Positions 33,501 to 43,428 of a DNA stretch of 64,000 nucleotides are shown piece by piece. Under the pieces are notes generated by a model. It was not told the origin of the DNA. It saw only the letters and a list, made by a program, of their open reading frames with translations, and ran no database searches. The first letter of the stretch is position 1. Each line of letters opens with the position of its first letter. Made by a program: the position numbers and the translations under genes. Source of the DNA: Antedon mediterranea (taxonomy: Eukaryota > Echinodermata > Crinoidea > Comatulida > Antedonidae); the NCBI RefSeq assembly GCF_964355755.1, contig NC_092677.1:1803001-1867000 (forward strand), given 5' to 3'.

Positions 33501-35680
33501 AAATAATCATTATAAATATAAATAGAAAAAGGCCTAGGCCTAGTACAAAAGATGTTAATTTGATGTACAAAACTTGTTGTCTAATTTGTGATAATATTAA
33601 AGGTTTTATGTTAAATCGTGTGTATTTCATTTATTGCTCCATTATTATAATAAAAAGAAGGGAATCGTGAAATGTCATTAATTATTTAGCCCCAAGAATG
33701 TATTGATTTTATAGTATTTTACCAATTTAAACAGTCCAGGCCTAGCTTGCAGACAGTCCCCCCCCCCCCACCCACTTCTTAATAATTTTAAGAAAAATGA
33801 AAGTTCAACACTTTATTTCAAAATTTATAAGCCCTTTGTCATCATATTTTAAGATTATGAATCAGCCACTTAACAAGAATAACAATCGAGGGGCCAATGA
33901 TTAAGCGCATCTTCCCTCATTCTCTTCGCCTAAGAAAACGATTATTCCAGCCCTGCCGCGTCTCCCTAGGCCTACGCGCAACGTGCTTTCGCTTAAAACA
34001 GACCTATATTCAACTCCTTATAGAATTTGTTTGAAAAATAACACCAAGCTTATTTTTGAAAATCTTAGAAAATACATATAAGACTATATTATACCGTTTT
34101 CAGAATTTCATTTAAAAATTCCAAATTAATGTTAACTATTTTAACAAACTAGTTAGTTTTCACTTTCTTGTTTTCGTCGTATGACTCGCTTTGTTTACGC
34201 TTACACTTGGCTTAGACGTTTATCTTAGAATTCGAATAAATGAATCCATAATCAACAAAAATTGGTACTGTTGTGGTTTTTGTTTAATATAAATGTTCCT
34301 AATACACAGAAATCAATTAAACAGCAATATAATTTAATATAAACGAGTTAAAAAGGAAATTTAGACAGCCTATAAAATACGGAAGTCAGAACTCGCGTCG
34401 CTCGTAATGTTCGGTAACTTTCTATTTATAGCCTATCGAAAAAGGCTCTGGCTAACTTTTAAATTAAAAAGGCTCTCGGAACACTTAATTTCCCATTATC
34501 ACTATTTGACGTGGATGTGCTATATGTTCTGTCAAAGGGAAATGAGTTCTTTCTTAATGTACTTCTTATGTCTTTGATTTGATTATAATTCCTTTTAATA
34601 ATTATCTATTATTGGTTGAATAAATATAAAACAACGTACTTCAAAGCTTTGACCTGTTTTCTTGCCTCATGGCCTCGGAACGAAGACTGAATCTTGAGGG
34701 CAGCATCTTCTTCTGACATTTGCTTAGTGACGTCACTCTCTTCGGTCTTGTTTTCTTCTGCTTTAAGTTCTTCAGCCTTTGCCTGTGCTTGGTTCATTCG
34801 CACACCACTCTGGATCTTAGTGGCTGCTGCTTGTTGCTGAGGGTCACTCACATCTCCAATGTTGTTACCCTAAAGTATACATTTAGTAAGATAGAATGAG
34901 AATGTATGAATAGTTTGACATAGTGGATTAATAAATGGATGATGTCAGTTTTTTTATGAATGGTTGGACAACAGAGTGATGGGCATGTCATAATATAGAT
35001 GTGATTTTTGTGTTTCATTGATGTGATATTGTTATTTATTTATTGTGGTATTTATAATATATTATTCGGTCCAGCTGTTTTTTTCAATTTTTGGGTTAAA
35101 TAAAGAATTTTACTTTGACATATAGGCCTATAGTATTATGACGCAATTTATGGTAAGTGTTGCTCTCACAATCTTATGATCATTGATAAATGATGATGAT
35201 ACTGCTACTATTTCACTGATTAATCTGATACAACTGGTCAGCGAGTTTGGTTTTGTGTATTTTATTATTATTTTGTGTTTTACCTTCTCAAACGCCTTAT
35301 TGTTGTAGTACCTGTCCTCATGCTTTGCACCAACGTCTGCTGGATCTATACCTTGCTCTGAAGCAACACCAAAAAAGATTCATAAAAGAAGTTCAAATAA
35401 ATTTTTTTTTTAAATAGAATTGTAGGCCTACTCTATAGCCTATAATAGGTTACATTTTAGTACCAGAATGATTTAGTTTACAACAGTTCTATAAGTAGGA
35501 AACAAAATAAAAATGAATTTAGTTACCTTCACGAATCTTCAAAAGGTTGTCAAAATAGACAGCCGAAAACGCATAAATGTTGTCAGGTTGATTTCTCAAG
35601 ACTTCCCTGGCAAGGCCCTCCAAAAGATTTTGAAATCCTCTTGGCACTCGCAATTTAGTGTTTGAGAAAGGCACAGACAT
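17367..35680 (-). CDS. SPA17: Expanded sperm autoantigenic protein 17 (RIIa domain plus six IQ motifs), 18 coding exons
   Basis: Exons in transcript order: 35680-35527, 35357-35284, 34869-34640, 29484-29322, 24920-24726, 23708-23604, 23437-23279, 22923-22861, 22744-22670, 22569-22501, 22377-22309, 22174-22106, 21982-21914, 21779-21711, 21558-21496, 20240-19161, 18563-18443, 17455-17367. All junctions hold frame, giving 971 residues. The first two exons encode an Sp17-type RIIa domain (MSVPFSNTKLRVPRGF, LLEGLAREVLRNQPDN, ending HEDRYYNNKAF). IQ cores (K-I-Q) lie near residues 94, 135, 191, 266, 334 and 936. RIIa domains dock to AKAP helices in sperm tails and cilia; IQ motifs bind calmodulin. 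Mammalian SP17 is about 150 residues with one IQ, so this is a greatly extended form. The upstream neighbour on the same strand is ETHE1. Extra or alternative exons cannot be excluded. Confidence 0.88.
17650..17920. repeat. Diverged tandem duplication in intron, about 120 bp per copy
   Basis: Both copies carry TAGCTGAAA, GTGGTATGCAAATTA, a CAATGCATTGG or CAGTGCATTGG block and GTAGA...GATCTA. The second copy ends in TCTATAAAAGCATTG. The order is conserved with many substitutions, so the duplication is old. It lies in the last SPA17 intron. Confidence 0.55.
18639..18740. mobile_element. pogo/Tigger-like MITE with inverted ends
   Basis: The left end ACAGTCAACTCTCCCAATAC and the right end GGGAGAGTTGACTGT are inverted matches about 100 bp apart in an SPA17 intron. 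The terminal CAGTCAACTCTCC is similar to the CAGTCGACTCTCC at 58741, and such ends are typical of pogo/Tigger elements. There is no coding content. Confidence 0.6.
18919..19072. repeat. Diverged two-copy tandem repeat in intron
   Basis: AAATATAAATGTTAGA, then GCAAG...TTTGTTAG, then CCAATCAGGAGC and a GTTAAG occur twice, about 80-90 bases apart. The duplication lies directly beside the large acidic exon, in the intron. Confidence 0.6.
19161..20240 (-). other. SPA17: Large acidic repeat exon of SPA17
   Basis: This 1,080-nt exon encodes 360 residues (about 543-902). It begins with a short T-T-A-G-Q repeat (20133-20202) and continues with about ten imperfect units of the type T-E-T-E-L-V-P-E-A with E-V-K-E-E-V-K-D. 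It is almost free of aromatic and cysteine residues and very acidic, so it is probably disordered. It makes up over a third of the protein. The opposite strand is also open over most of the exon because of the codon bias, but I treat that as a shadow. Confidence 0.85.
21496..22923 (-). repeat. SPA17: Array of eight tandemly duplicated small coding exons in SPA17
   Basis: Eight exons of 63, 75, 69, 69, 69, 69, 69 and 63 nt, all phase 0, encode variants of P-V-E-E-Q-P-x-A-I-P-D-E-T and then E-P-S-Q-D-A-T-E-K. Each is followed by the same GTGTGTAA-type donor. Introns are also repeated: a roughly 395-bp unit holding two exons is nearly identical between about 21.70-22.10 and 22.10-22.50 kb. The units are acidic and unstructured, so the array acts as a spacer whose length can change without frame loss. 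Confidence 0.93.
24569..24630. repeat. Single-copy seed of the SPA17 intron minisatellite
   Basis: TTATTTTGTTGCCACTGGTA followed by TAATTTCTACAGATGACATACTGTAACT matches the flank and the unit of the large minisatellite at 26.5-28.0 kb, but here the unit occurs once. It lies just downstream of the exon border at 24726 in transcript terms. Confidence 0.65.
26575..28033. repeat. 1.46-kb minisatellite of 18-21-bp units in SPA17 intron
   Basis: About 75 units read GATGACATACTGTAAACTA with variants (AGAG, AGAT, AAAG or ACAG before ATGA; ATGATGA insertions; TAATTTCTACA in place of AAACTA). The first units are a 21-bp form, CAGATTAGATACTGTAAACTA. Higher-order blocks are visible: the run with AGATATGACATACTG units is repeated near 27000 and 27430, and the ATGATGAAATACTG triplet near 27190 and 27585. 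Long open frames on both strands are by-products of the repeat. Confidence 0.95.
29485..34639 (-). other. Large SPA17 intron (about 5.2 kb)
   Basis: No coding exon was found that fits between the exons at 34640 and 29484, which join in phase 2. The intron is AT-rich with CpG-containing patches near 32090-32240 and 33090-33150. AGGCCTAGGCCT palindromes occur at about 33151 and 33530, and a poly-C run lies near 33765. An inner promoter in the CpG patches is possible but not shown. Confidence 0.5.
35284..35680 (-). other. SPA17: SPA17 RIIa dimerisation/docking exons
   Basis: Exon 35680-35527 starts with ATG preceded by AACA. It encodes the RIIa helices including LLEGLAREVLRNQPDN and FSAVYFDNLLKIRE. 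Exon 35357-35284 follows in phase 1 with IDPADVGAKHEDRYYNN, the block that in Sp17 follows the RIIa fold. The similarity to the family runs over about 76 residues and is the main reason for naming the gene. Confidence 0.92.
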
Positions 35681-35837
35681 TGTTAAAAGATGGAGAATTA
35701 ACCTACAATAACAGGCAAGCTATATAATGTATATTTATACGCTATTTGGTTGTTTCCTTGGTCGATACTATTGAGTGAAAAAAAATCGTGTTCTACCACG
35801 CCGAGAAACAACAAAAGCACACACACACTCTATTTAC

Positions 35838-35880
35838 CTTGGTCACCACGGTAGCTCGGAAGGGTCAAAGGTTGATATGA
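35838..35880 (-). other. SPA17: Probable 5' non-coding exon of the SPA17-like gene
   Basis: On the minus strand GTGACCAAG is followed by GTAAATAGAG at 35837, a good donor. A matching acceptor (TTATTGTAG) lies about 20 bases upstream of the ATG exon, so the start codon exon appears to be spliced to an upstream untranslated exon. The transcription start is not visible; 35880 is an arbitrary limit. Confidence 0.5.
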
Positions 35881-36203
35881 CGTCATTCAGCTATATAAAA
35901 TATTTGGCGTATGAAGACGATTAATAATGAGGGCGACAAACAGATTCCATCACTCTTCTTCCTTCCACCCTCTCCCCCCCCCCCCCTCTCCAAAGTTTAA
36001 TGAAAGATTATACAAATATTAGATTAAATGCAACTAATTAACAGTTCCATTGCTAGCCACCCCTTCTTTCTTTTATAATCCAAACAAATTGCACTTGCGT
36101 TTTCACAATAAATAAATAATTCAATGGAGCACATCATGTTTGTTTTTTAAGCAGACCACTAAAATAAAAGACCATTTACAAATTTATGTACAGTACTTTT
36201 GTT

Positions 36204-36209
36204 TTTATT
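36204..36209 (-). terminator. ETHE1: Candidate polyadenylation signal of ETHE1
   Basis: TTTATT on the plus strand gives AATAAA on the minus strand about 480 bases after the ETHE1 stop and before the SPA17-like 5' exon. The AT-rich context makes this only a candidate. Confidence 0.35.
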
Positions 36210-36684
36210 TTTTTGTACTACAGCAATAATCTGATCTACTCATAATTACAATTTCCCAAAATCTTTGACCGTACTTGGTTTACTCAATGTCTTTCAGTAT
36301 TATATACAGACATATCATGAAATATAAACCTCTTGTTAAAATAGATATATTGTATGGTATGGTATCCACAACTTGGTCTTCTACCACACTTTGCAAATAG
36401 TTTTAATTTGACCACTATGCCCATAATACTAGAAAAATAAATTCTGCCTCTGCTTAGATTAAATGAAGATTAAATTAATATAATATTCTGGGCTACTTTA
36501 AAGTGCCAATGTTCATTAATTGTTTTTCTTGTTCAATTATAATTATTCTCGATGTACGTATTTACATGATTAGTTTTGGGTAATACCAGATTTGGTATAG
36601 GTATATCACCCAGTGTATCACACCATAGTGAATACCGTGTGTCTACAGCATTAAGTTTCCCATAAGATTTCATCTTGGCAATTG

Positions 36685-39600
36685 TCAACGCGTCTGTTCT
36701 GTCTCGTAGATTCCACACACCATGTTAGCTGGCAAAGCTTTATCTGCAACAAAAAGAATGGTTTTGTTATTAAAGAGACCTTGTCAAAATTATTTTTTGA
36801 AGATGTGAGGGGCTTATTTACTAAAATCTTTTATGCATTTTCTGAATGTTTGGCCGTCACCAATTAAAAATGTTCATTTCAGTTTCTTACCTATTGCCTT
36901 TGGATAAGGTAGATTTAATTGTTTCATTATCTCCAAAAACTTCTCCTTCGGTTGTGAAAGCCGTGGGTTAAATTTCTTTTCCTCACCAACTGTAGTTATA
37001 CACTGGCCTTGAATTTAGAAAATAAAAAACAAAATTATTATAGAATTTTATGTTATCCTTCTTTGTTTTAGTTTAGTTTTTGTATTTAGTATTTGACTTC
37101 ACCACAGTGCCACCATTCTGAAGGTGAAGCATCTCATTTACACTTTGTAGTTATCATTTGCACACAGCAACAAAAGAATATTTATTGATAATGAATCTAG
37201 CCATACATTATTTTCAGACAGATCATAAACTATTGATAAGACCGCCAGTGGTGTAACTACTATGCATATAGGGGCCTCTGATCTATGAACATGTTAAAAA
37301 AGGCTAAACATGCCCAAAGACTCCAGCGTCTCTATATTAGGGGTCTCAGGCCTGTGCGTTATGCCACTGAAGACAGTGTTGGATTTAGGATTTTGAAATA
37401 GTGGGGGGGGGGGGGGCTAAAAATCGTAAACTGAAGTGCTGAACAGAACCTAATGTCCTATTGTAAATTAAAAAATGTAGGCCCCCTCAACTTGCTGTGA
37501 AGTACTTATATTTTCAATAGCATTAAATTACCTGTATAATCATGAGCAGGATAAAGGCTTGTATCCTCTGGGAGTGTGAATATTTTGCCATGAACATTGT
37601 CATATAGCAGTGAAGAATTGCCTACAAAAAAGAATGTACGTAATGATAATGAAACTATATTAAAGAACATTCCACTATAAAATCACAATCAAAGAATGTT
37701 GCAGAATCCAGGTCAGTCTTATCAGGCAAATGATCCAGGTCAGTCTTATCAGGCAAATGATCCAGGTCAGTCTTATCAGGCAAATGATCCAGGTCAGTCT
37801 TATCAGGCAAATGATCCAGGTCAGTCTTATCAGGCAAATGATCCAGGTCAGTCTTATCAGGCAAATGATCCAGGTCAGTCTTATCAGGCAAATGATCCAG
37901 GTCAGTCTTATCAGGCAAATGATCCAGGTCAGTCTTATCAGGCAAATGATCCAGGTCAGTCTTATCAGGCAAATGATCCAGGTCAGTCTTATCAGGCAAA
38001 TGATCCAGGTCAGTCTTATCAGGCAAATGATCCAGGTCAGTCTTATCAGGCAAATGATTCAGGTCAGTCTTATCAGGCAAATGATCCAGGTCAGTCTTAT
38101 CAGGCAAATGATCCAGGTCAGTCTTATCAGGCAAATGATCCAGGTCAGTCTTATCAGGCAAATGATCCAGGTCAGTCTTATCAGGTAAATGCAGGAATTA
38201 CAACAAGATACCCAATTAAAAAAAACATAAGATAATAAGATAAACACAATTCCCAGGCTATTGTTAATGCATTGCACTATACCTAGGCTCAATTTGTTGT
38301 TAGTACTATCATTATTTTTTGTTGTATTATACCGGTAACATACCGTGGGGACTTGCATTAATTAGCACTTTAAAGGGTCAATTTACACAGAAAAATGGAA
38401 AGCAGAAAACCGTGTAGGTTGTTCCACGTATTATCTGTATCTATCCTGAGCGGAAACCGCCCGTCCGCTCCCCGCTTTGTGTAAATGGTCATAAAGAATA
38501 ACATAGATTCTATATTTTTATTACCGTTACCACTCATCTGTGTAAATTGGTTTTAATACTGATTTCATGATATTCATATTATACAAACATCAAATACATC
38601 ATTTTAATAGTATAATACAAATATTACCTTTAAATTCTTTAAAAAAAATGTGAAAAATGAACAAGAGTTCATTTTCTTAATAGAGTACCTTCCTGGAAGT
38701 CTGTTCTTCCGCAACCTCTTATAAGCACAGCATCACCTGTGAAGGCCATGATTGGTCGATCACCTGGTTTGAGCACAAAGGTCATGCAACCACTAGTGTG
38801 ACCTGGCGTCGACAATGCCTCAACAAACTGTACAAAAAAAACATACTTATTTATTTAGCAAATTTCAGGATACACGTTGCCTTTGATCATTTAGTTGGTA
38901 TTGGCACTTTATAATAAATGTTTTATTAATATTATTATAAAAAAAATCACTGTCAGAAACGTTATTTTCACAAATATTGAAAACTTGTCTTATTTTCCAA
39001 TAGTCAATTTACCTGCTCCCCAAAACATATTCGATCTCCTTCTTGTAAATAAACATCTGCCTTTGCTCCGCTAGCTTGACTAATTGCACTGCAGCATGAT
39101 GGGATACGCTTTTTAAGTTCTCCAGTTCCTGTGATGTGATCAGCATGGCAATGCGTGTTCACTAAAAATATTAAAAGATTCAAATAAAGTTGATGTTTGG
39201 AGAAAACAGGCTGTGTTGAAAGGAAAAATGTACACAATGAACAATAAGAATAAACAAAGATAAAAAAATCAAGTAAAAAAAAAATGATTGGAGCAAATAT
39301 TATGATATCAAAAAGAAATTACCAGCGTATACAAGTTTTAAACCAAGATCTTGCATAAGATTCACGTCACGCTTCACTAACTCGATGACAGGATCAATCA
39401 AAATTGCCTCGCCTGTCACTTTATCTCCAAGCAAATATGTTAATGTAAAAGATTGATGATCAAATAGCTAAATAAAAAGTAGAATTATTTAAAAAGTAAA
39501 AGTGAAAATACACTATTAAATTATTAAGCATAACACTCAATGGACCCCATTGGAAATAAATTGAAATGTCAATTTCATGGGTCGTCCTTGCATCCATTCA

Positions 39601-40062
39601 CTTGGTTTTATTCAATTTTAATATTCCAATTGTTTGTATTTTTTCTTTGTTATGTATTTTAGGTTTAAATGTATTGTTGAATGGATGCTAAATGAATAAA
39701 TGAAAAATAAAATGAAAACACTTACTACTATTGTACTGTTAGGCATAGGCCTAGGCCTAGTAGTAGTATGCCTATATTAATATAAAAAGCAATCCATCAT
39801 AATAAAACTAAATTTAGCCAGAAACAAAGTTTTAAAAAAAAAGAATTTTATACCAACTCACCTGACGAAATATTAAATTTGAAGGAAGAGTACTGAATGT
39901 TCTTTGTTGTGTGAAAATATTGTTGATAGTAGGCCTAGGCCTACTTGTTAGCTGCCCGCCTATAGTGTCTGGTGACTTTGCTTTATATAAACTAGACATC
40001 CTAGGCCTAGGAGGTCTACCTAACCGGCTGCATGCCTGCCGCATGAACGCAAACGTTGACAT
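36685..40062 (-). CDS. ETHE1: Persulfide dioxygenase ETHE1, mitochondrial (7 coding exons)
   Basis: Exons in transcript order: 40062-39862, 39467-39323, 39161-39013, 38827-38689, 37621-37532, 37007-36891, 36743-36685. They total 900 nt, 299 residues and a TGA. ETHE1 oxidises glutathione persulfide to sulfite in the mitochondrial matrix, part of sulfide detoxification. The metallo-beta-lactamase fold is shown by THCHADH (iron ligands and the following HxHxDH pattern), [21 protein letters not shown] and YPAHDY, so both histidines of the motif, the distal His, Asp and last His are present. The first 60 or so residues are rich in Arg, Ser and Pro with few acidic residues, as in a mitochondrial presequence. 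I chose the ATG at 40062 as the first ATG; the frame stays open upstream. Length is slightly above the roughly 250 residues usual for the family because of the long presequence. Confidence 0.95.
37708..38191. repeat. 27-bp minisatellite, 18 copies, in ETHE1 intron
   Basis: The unit CCAGGTCAGTCTTATCAGGC AAATGAT repeats without interruption; the only clear variant is a C to T at about 38057 (AATGATTCAGG). The last unit has TCAGGTAAATG. Such homogeneity indicates recent expansion or active homogenisation. Both strands are open in several frames because 27 is divisible by three. It lies between the exons at 38689 and 37621. Confidence 0.95.
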
Positions 40063-40465
40063 CCTACTGGTTGGCCCGGGGCTGCTGTCTTTCAGGACCA
40101 ATAAACTAAATAAAATAGCTAGGCCTAGAGGCTATGTCTGTAGGCCTGTACTTTTCCGAATCTTAGTTAGGCCTACTAAATGTAAAAAATAATAATAGTT
40201 AGTGCAGTCAAATCTAAAATATCTAGGCCCCACCTAGGCTAGGCCCTATAGTAGTTCTACACTCTCTGATCCGAGGCGATAATATGATAATTTAATATTG
40301 CACATATATGTTTACCTCCTCTCTTTAGGCTCTCATCCAGACGTACTATAACATAACACTACAGCAAAAAAAAAACTCTCCTATGAAAATTGCGTTACGT
40401 TGGGAAAAGCATGATGGATGCGATGAGAGCGCTATGGGGGCGGTGGGGGGGGGGGATGCATAATG
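40063..40465. other. ETHE1 upstream region
   Basis: This block probably holds the ETHE1 5' UTR and promoter. It contains several AGGCCT motifs (40122, 40142, 40168) and a poly-G run at 40445-40453. No TATA box in a convincing position is seen on the minus strand. Confidence 0.4.
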
Positions 40466-40575
40466 TTGACCCATCTGGCATCTAGCATTTATGCTAGGTA
40501 TAATTTTTTTTAATCTGGCATAAATCTGGCATAATTCTTAAAAACCAATCTATGATCTAGCATTTTTTCTAGTAT
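40466..40575. repeat. Dispersed repeat copy A (ATCTGGCATCTAGCATTTATG)
   Basis: The sequence CATCTGGCATCTAGCATTTA followed by GCTAGGTATAATTTT and later CTAGCATTTT recurs at 43625-43737 in the same orientation. The two copies flank a 3-kb block full of other repeats. Confidence 0.7.
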
Positions 40576-40799
40576 TTTTACGATAGATACGCCTTCTAAA
40601 AACTAAAGGTACGGTACGGTAATTTTAAAACTCGTAGCCTACCTAAATACATAACAGTATTTACGGAATACACTGTATACATTATATGCAGTGCAGCATA
40701 GATGAAATTACGAGACCAATCTTTTAATCCAATTTTTAACATGATAATGTCATCAAAATGAAGCACGTAGATAGCAACCACATTGACGTGTTGAAGAAA

Positions 40800-41260
40800 T
40801 GTGGATACGTAGAATATGGATGCGCGCACATTTAAAATGTCAAGAACTATGACGCAAAATATGAAAATACGACGTTTATAATTCAACTGGCCATATGATG
40901 ACGTCACAGCATCCGATGCGCTAAATTTGTACATGAATTCGTATCTACGATCATGAGTATCACTTTTTATTCTGAGAGGAGGCTATAACATATTGAAATT
41001 GATTAGAATGATGAAAATACGTGACCAAAGCTACTTCTGCACATGCTGGCGTCATAAATATTTAAGAAACGGTTAATCATGTGAAAGTTAATTGATTGAC
41101 CTAGGCAATATCAAAATATAGGGGCAAATGGAATACGGATAAGTGGAGATGCGCTCTATTAAATGTGATGAGCTATGACGAAAGAGACAAAAATACTATA
41201 TTTTATATTTGACTGGCCATACGATGACGTCACAATCTCTGATTGGTCTGGTTAGCCATA
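40800..41260. repeat. Diverged duplication with TGACGTCA sites
   Basis: Two blocks share a TATGACG start, a TTTATA.TT.GACTGGCCATA stretch and GATGACGTCACA (40898-40909 and 41224-41235). Each has a perfect TGACGTCA palindrome. They look like two old copies of an interspersed element rather than a promoter. Confidence 0.45.
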
Positions 41261-41683
41261 TTGATGCACTATCCGATATCTACAACTTATCAACTTCGGA
41301 ATATGTAATAAATTCACCATGTCGTTTAGAATCTATGACTGTTTAAAAAAGGCATAATTTTGACGAACATTTTCTTTAAAATCTCGCGCGAATTGTCCAA
41401 TTCGAAGTGTACTCGTATGACGTGATTAGCCGAAATAAAATAAAAAAATTCTCCAGGCGGGAACCTAGCAGATCCCCTCATTAGTTATCTTGAAAAGAAG
41501 TCCATCTGAAAAAGAAGCCCACACAAGAGTACTAAAAAATGAAGGAGCACATTTGGCTTCAATTGGCCTTAGTGCAAAGGCGAGAAGAGCACACCATAAC
41601 ATCTTTTATTTTTCTGTGGCTTTCGCTACCCGATTTTTGATGTTGTGTAATTGTTATTTTTAGCCCAAAAAAAATCAAAATTT

Positions 41684-41889
41684 AACGGTGTGGCGTGTTG
41701 ACCACGAATGACTAATAATACCATCTTTCCCACTACACCTGCACAAACTAATTTGTATAACAACGCCGACATACCAAACTACGATGAGATATAAATTCTT
41801 TTCTAAACACGTAACGAGAAGAATTCTAATTCCTTTTTTCTGACAATAAATATTGTTAGTCATTCGCGGCGGTCAACACGCCACACTGT
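41684..41889. mobile_element. Inverted-repeat MITE (GTGTGGCGTGTTGACC ends)
   Basis: The left end GGTGTGGCGTGTTGACC followed by ACGAATGACTAA is matched by the inverted right end TTAGTCATTCG followed by GGTCAACACGCCACAC about 200 bp away. A third, single end with the same sequence is at 42975-43010. The element has no coding potential. Confidence 0.7.
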
Positions 41890-41999
41890 TGCATTTTTAT
41901 GTTGTTAATCTTTTACATTATTATTAAAATATCCTAAATTAAATTGACTCTTTAAATATATCTCTTTCAAAATAAAAGAACAACATTTTATATTAAAAA

Positions 42000-42105
42000 A
42001 AAAAAAGAAATCTGTAGAGATTTGAACCCCAGCTAGTAGAGCTGAGAGAATCCAAACGATAGTTACAACAGCACTACCCGTTATGCCACAACAATGTACA
42101 CGAGT
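42000..42105 (-). mobile_element. tRNA-related SINE-like element, copy 1
   Basis: On the minus strand a B-box-like GGGTTCAAATCTC and, upstream, TAACGGGTAGTGC (D-arm-like) are about 50 bases apart. The whole block with its flanks recurs at 43110-43256. Acceptor-stem pairing is poor, so it is called tRNA-related and not a tRNA gene. Confidence 0.5.
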
Positions 42106-42240
42106 AATTAAACGTGACAATAGTATAGTCTTATACGCGCTTCATATTACGTCATTCTAACCGTTTACGTCATAAATTTGCATATTCGTGACGTCATTTT
42201 GAGGAAACAAATCTAGTTTTAACCTTACTTCAAACCAGAG

Positions 42241-42530
42241 GGCCGGATAGCTCAGTTGGTAGAGCGTCGTGGAACACGATTATCATGGGTTCAAACCCTA
42301 TGCCGGTCGGTGGAAAAGAGTTAAAGCTATGCGAGCTTCTGTGTTTGGGGTTCACAGATTTGAACGTCCCCCTTTCCACCACACATCATGAGGCAATAAC
42401 ATCAAAGCATCTGATGTGTGGTATCCCCAAGGCTGTGAGAGGGCCTTACCGTGCTAGAGGCAAGGGAGCACACCATAATTTTTATTTGTCTTCCCGCCTC
42501 TTTCCGATCTCGTAAATTTTATGTTTGGCG
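42241..42530 (+). mobile_element. tRNA-derived SINE with tRNA-like head
   Basis: The head has TAGCTCAGTTGGTAGAGC (A box and D arm) and GGTTCAAACCC (B box), with a 5-bp T stem and partial acceptor pairing (GGCCGGA with GCCGGTC). The anticodon stem is shortened and loop position 33 is not U, so it is not a functional tRNA. A non-tRNA body follows, ending in GAGCACACCATAA and T-rich sequence. A related body end is seen at 41570-41650. Confidence 0.7.
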
Positions 42531-42944
42531 CCCTCAATTTTAAGAACACCAAAGTTATGTCAGACAATTAGAAACAAATAAATAGAAATGTCACAAAGAT
42601 GCCGATGATATGCCTGGCCGGCCTGACGGTGTATTTTCTCTATTTATTTAAATACATAATGCATTATTGTAATAAATAATTTCACAATTTGTGTGCGAAT
42701 TTTTAACTTTGAACAAACGATTTCCAACACATAGGCCTACTACATTTTACTGTGTTTGAGCATGAATAAATGAAATGAATTAAGAGAATAATTGATAATG
42801 AGAAATCAAAACAACTGATACAATGAATTAAATGATAAACAATAGCAGCCCGAACAAGCCTGGCCATTCAATTAACCCATTGATTGCAACCCCTATACAA
42901 ATATTGAACAGTTGGTATGCCGCGTTATTATGCAAATGAGTTGG

Positions 42945-43256
42945 TGCAGGTGTAGTGGGTAGTGGGGAAGATGGTATTGTTAGTCATTGCGGTCAACACG
43001 CCATATTGTTGAATTTTGATGTTGTTAATATTTTACATTATTATTATCCTAAATTAACATGACTCTCTAATTATCTTTCTTTCAAAATAAAAGAAAAACA
43101 TTTTATATTTAAAAAAAAGAAATCCGTAGAGATTCGAACCCCAGCTAGTAGAGCTGAGAGAATCCAAACGATAGTTACTTAGAGCACTACCCGTTATTCC
43201 ACAATGACACGAGTAATAAACGTGACAATAGTATAGTCTTATACGCGCTTCATATT
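42945..43256 (-). repeat. Second copy of the 41.85-42.15 kb block
   Basis: GTTAGTCATTGCGGTCAACA, GTTGTTAATATTTTACATTA and the tRNA-related part with GGGTTCGAATCTC match 41855-42155 over about 280 bp. The match runs through both the MITE end and the SINE-like part, so a composite unit was copied as one piece. Confidence 0.75.
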
Positions 43257-43257
43257 A

Positions 43258-43428
43258 GTATACAAATAATGAATGTTTATGAGTGCAATGGTACAAATAA
43301 TGGCACGAGGTGAATGATGAAAGGTTATATCAACGAGGCAAAGCCGAGTTGATATAACCTTTCATCATTCACCAAGTGCCATTATTTGTACCATTACACG
43401 AATACAAAACATTCATTATTTGTTTTAT
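43258..43428. mobile_element. Near-perfect hairpin MITE
   Basis: The left arm ACAAATAATGAATGTTT, GGTACAAATAATGGCAC and GTGAATGATGAAAGGTTATA is matched in inverse order on the right with a loop of about 14 bases (GAGGCAAAGCCGAG) near 43350. Arms are about 75 bp with few mismatches. Such a fold-back is a good source of small RNAs. Confidence 0.8.

Noticed and set aside
37655-38235. Frames with DPGQSYQAN or LPDKTDLDH repeats
   Set aside because: The 27-bp unit is a multiple of three, so several frames stay open. The array lies inside an ETHE1 intron.
42241-42309. tRNA gene
   Set aside because: A and B boxes and T arm are good, but the acceptor has mismatches, the anticodon stem is short and position 33 is not U. 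It fits a tRNA-derived SINE head.
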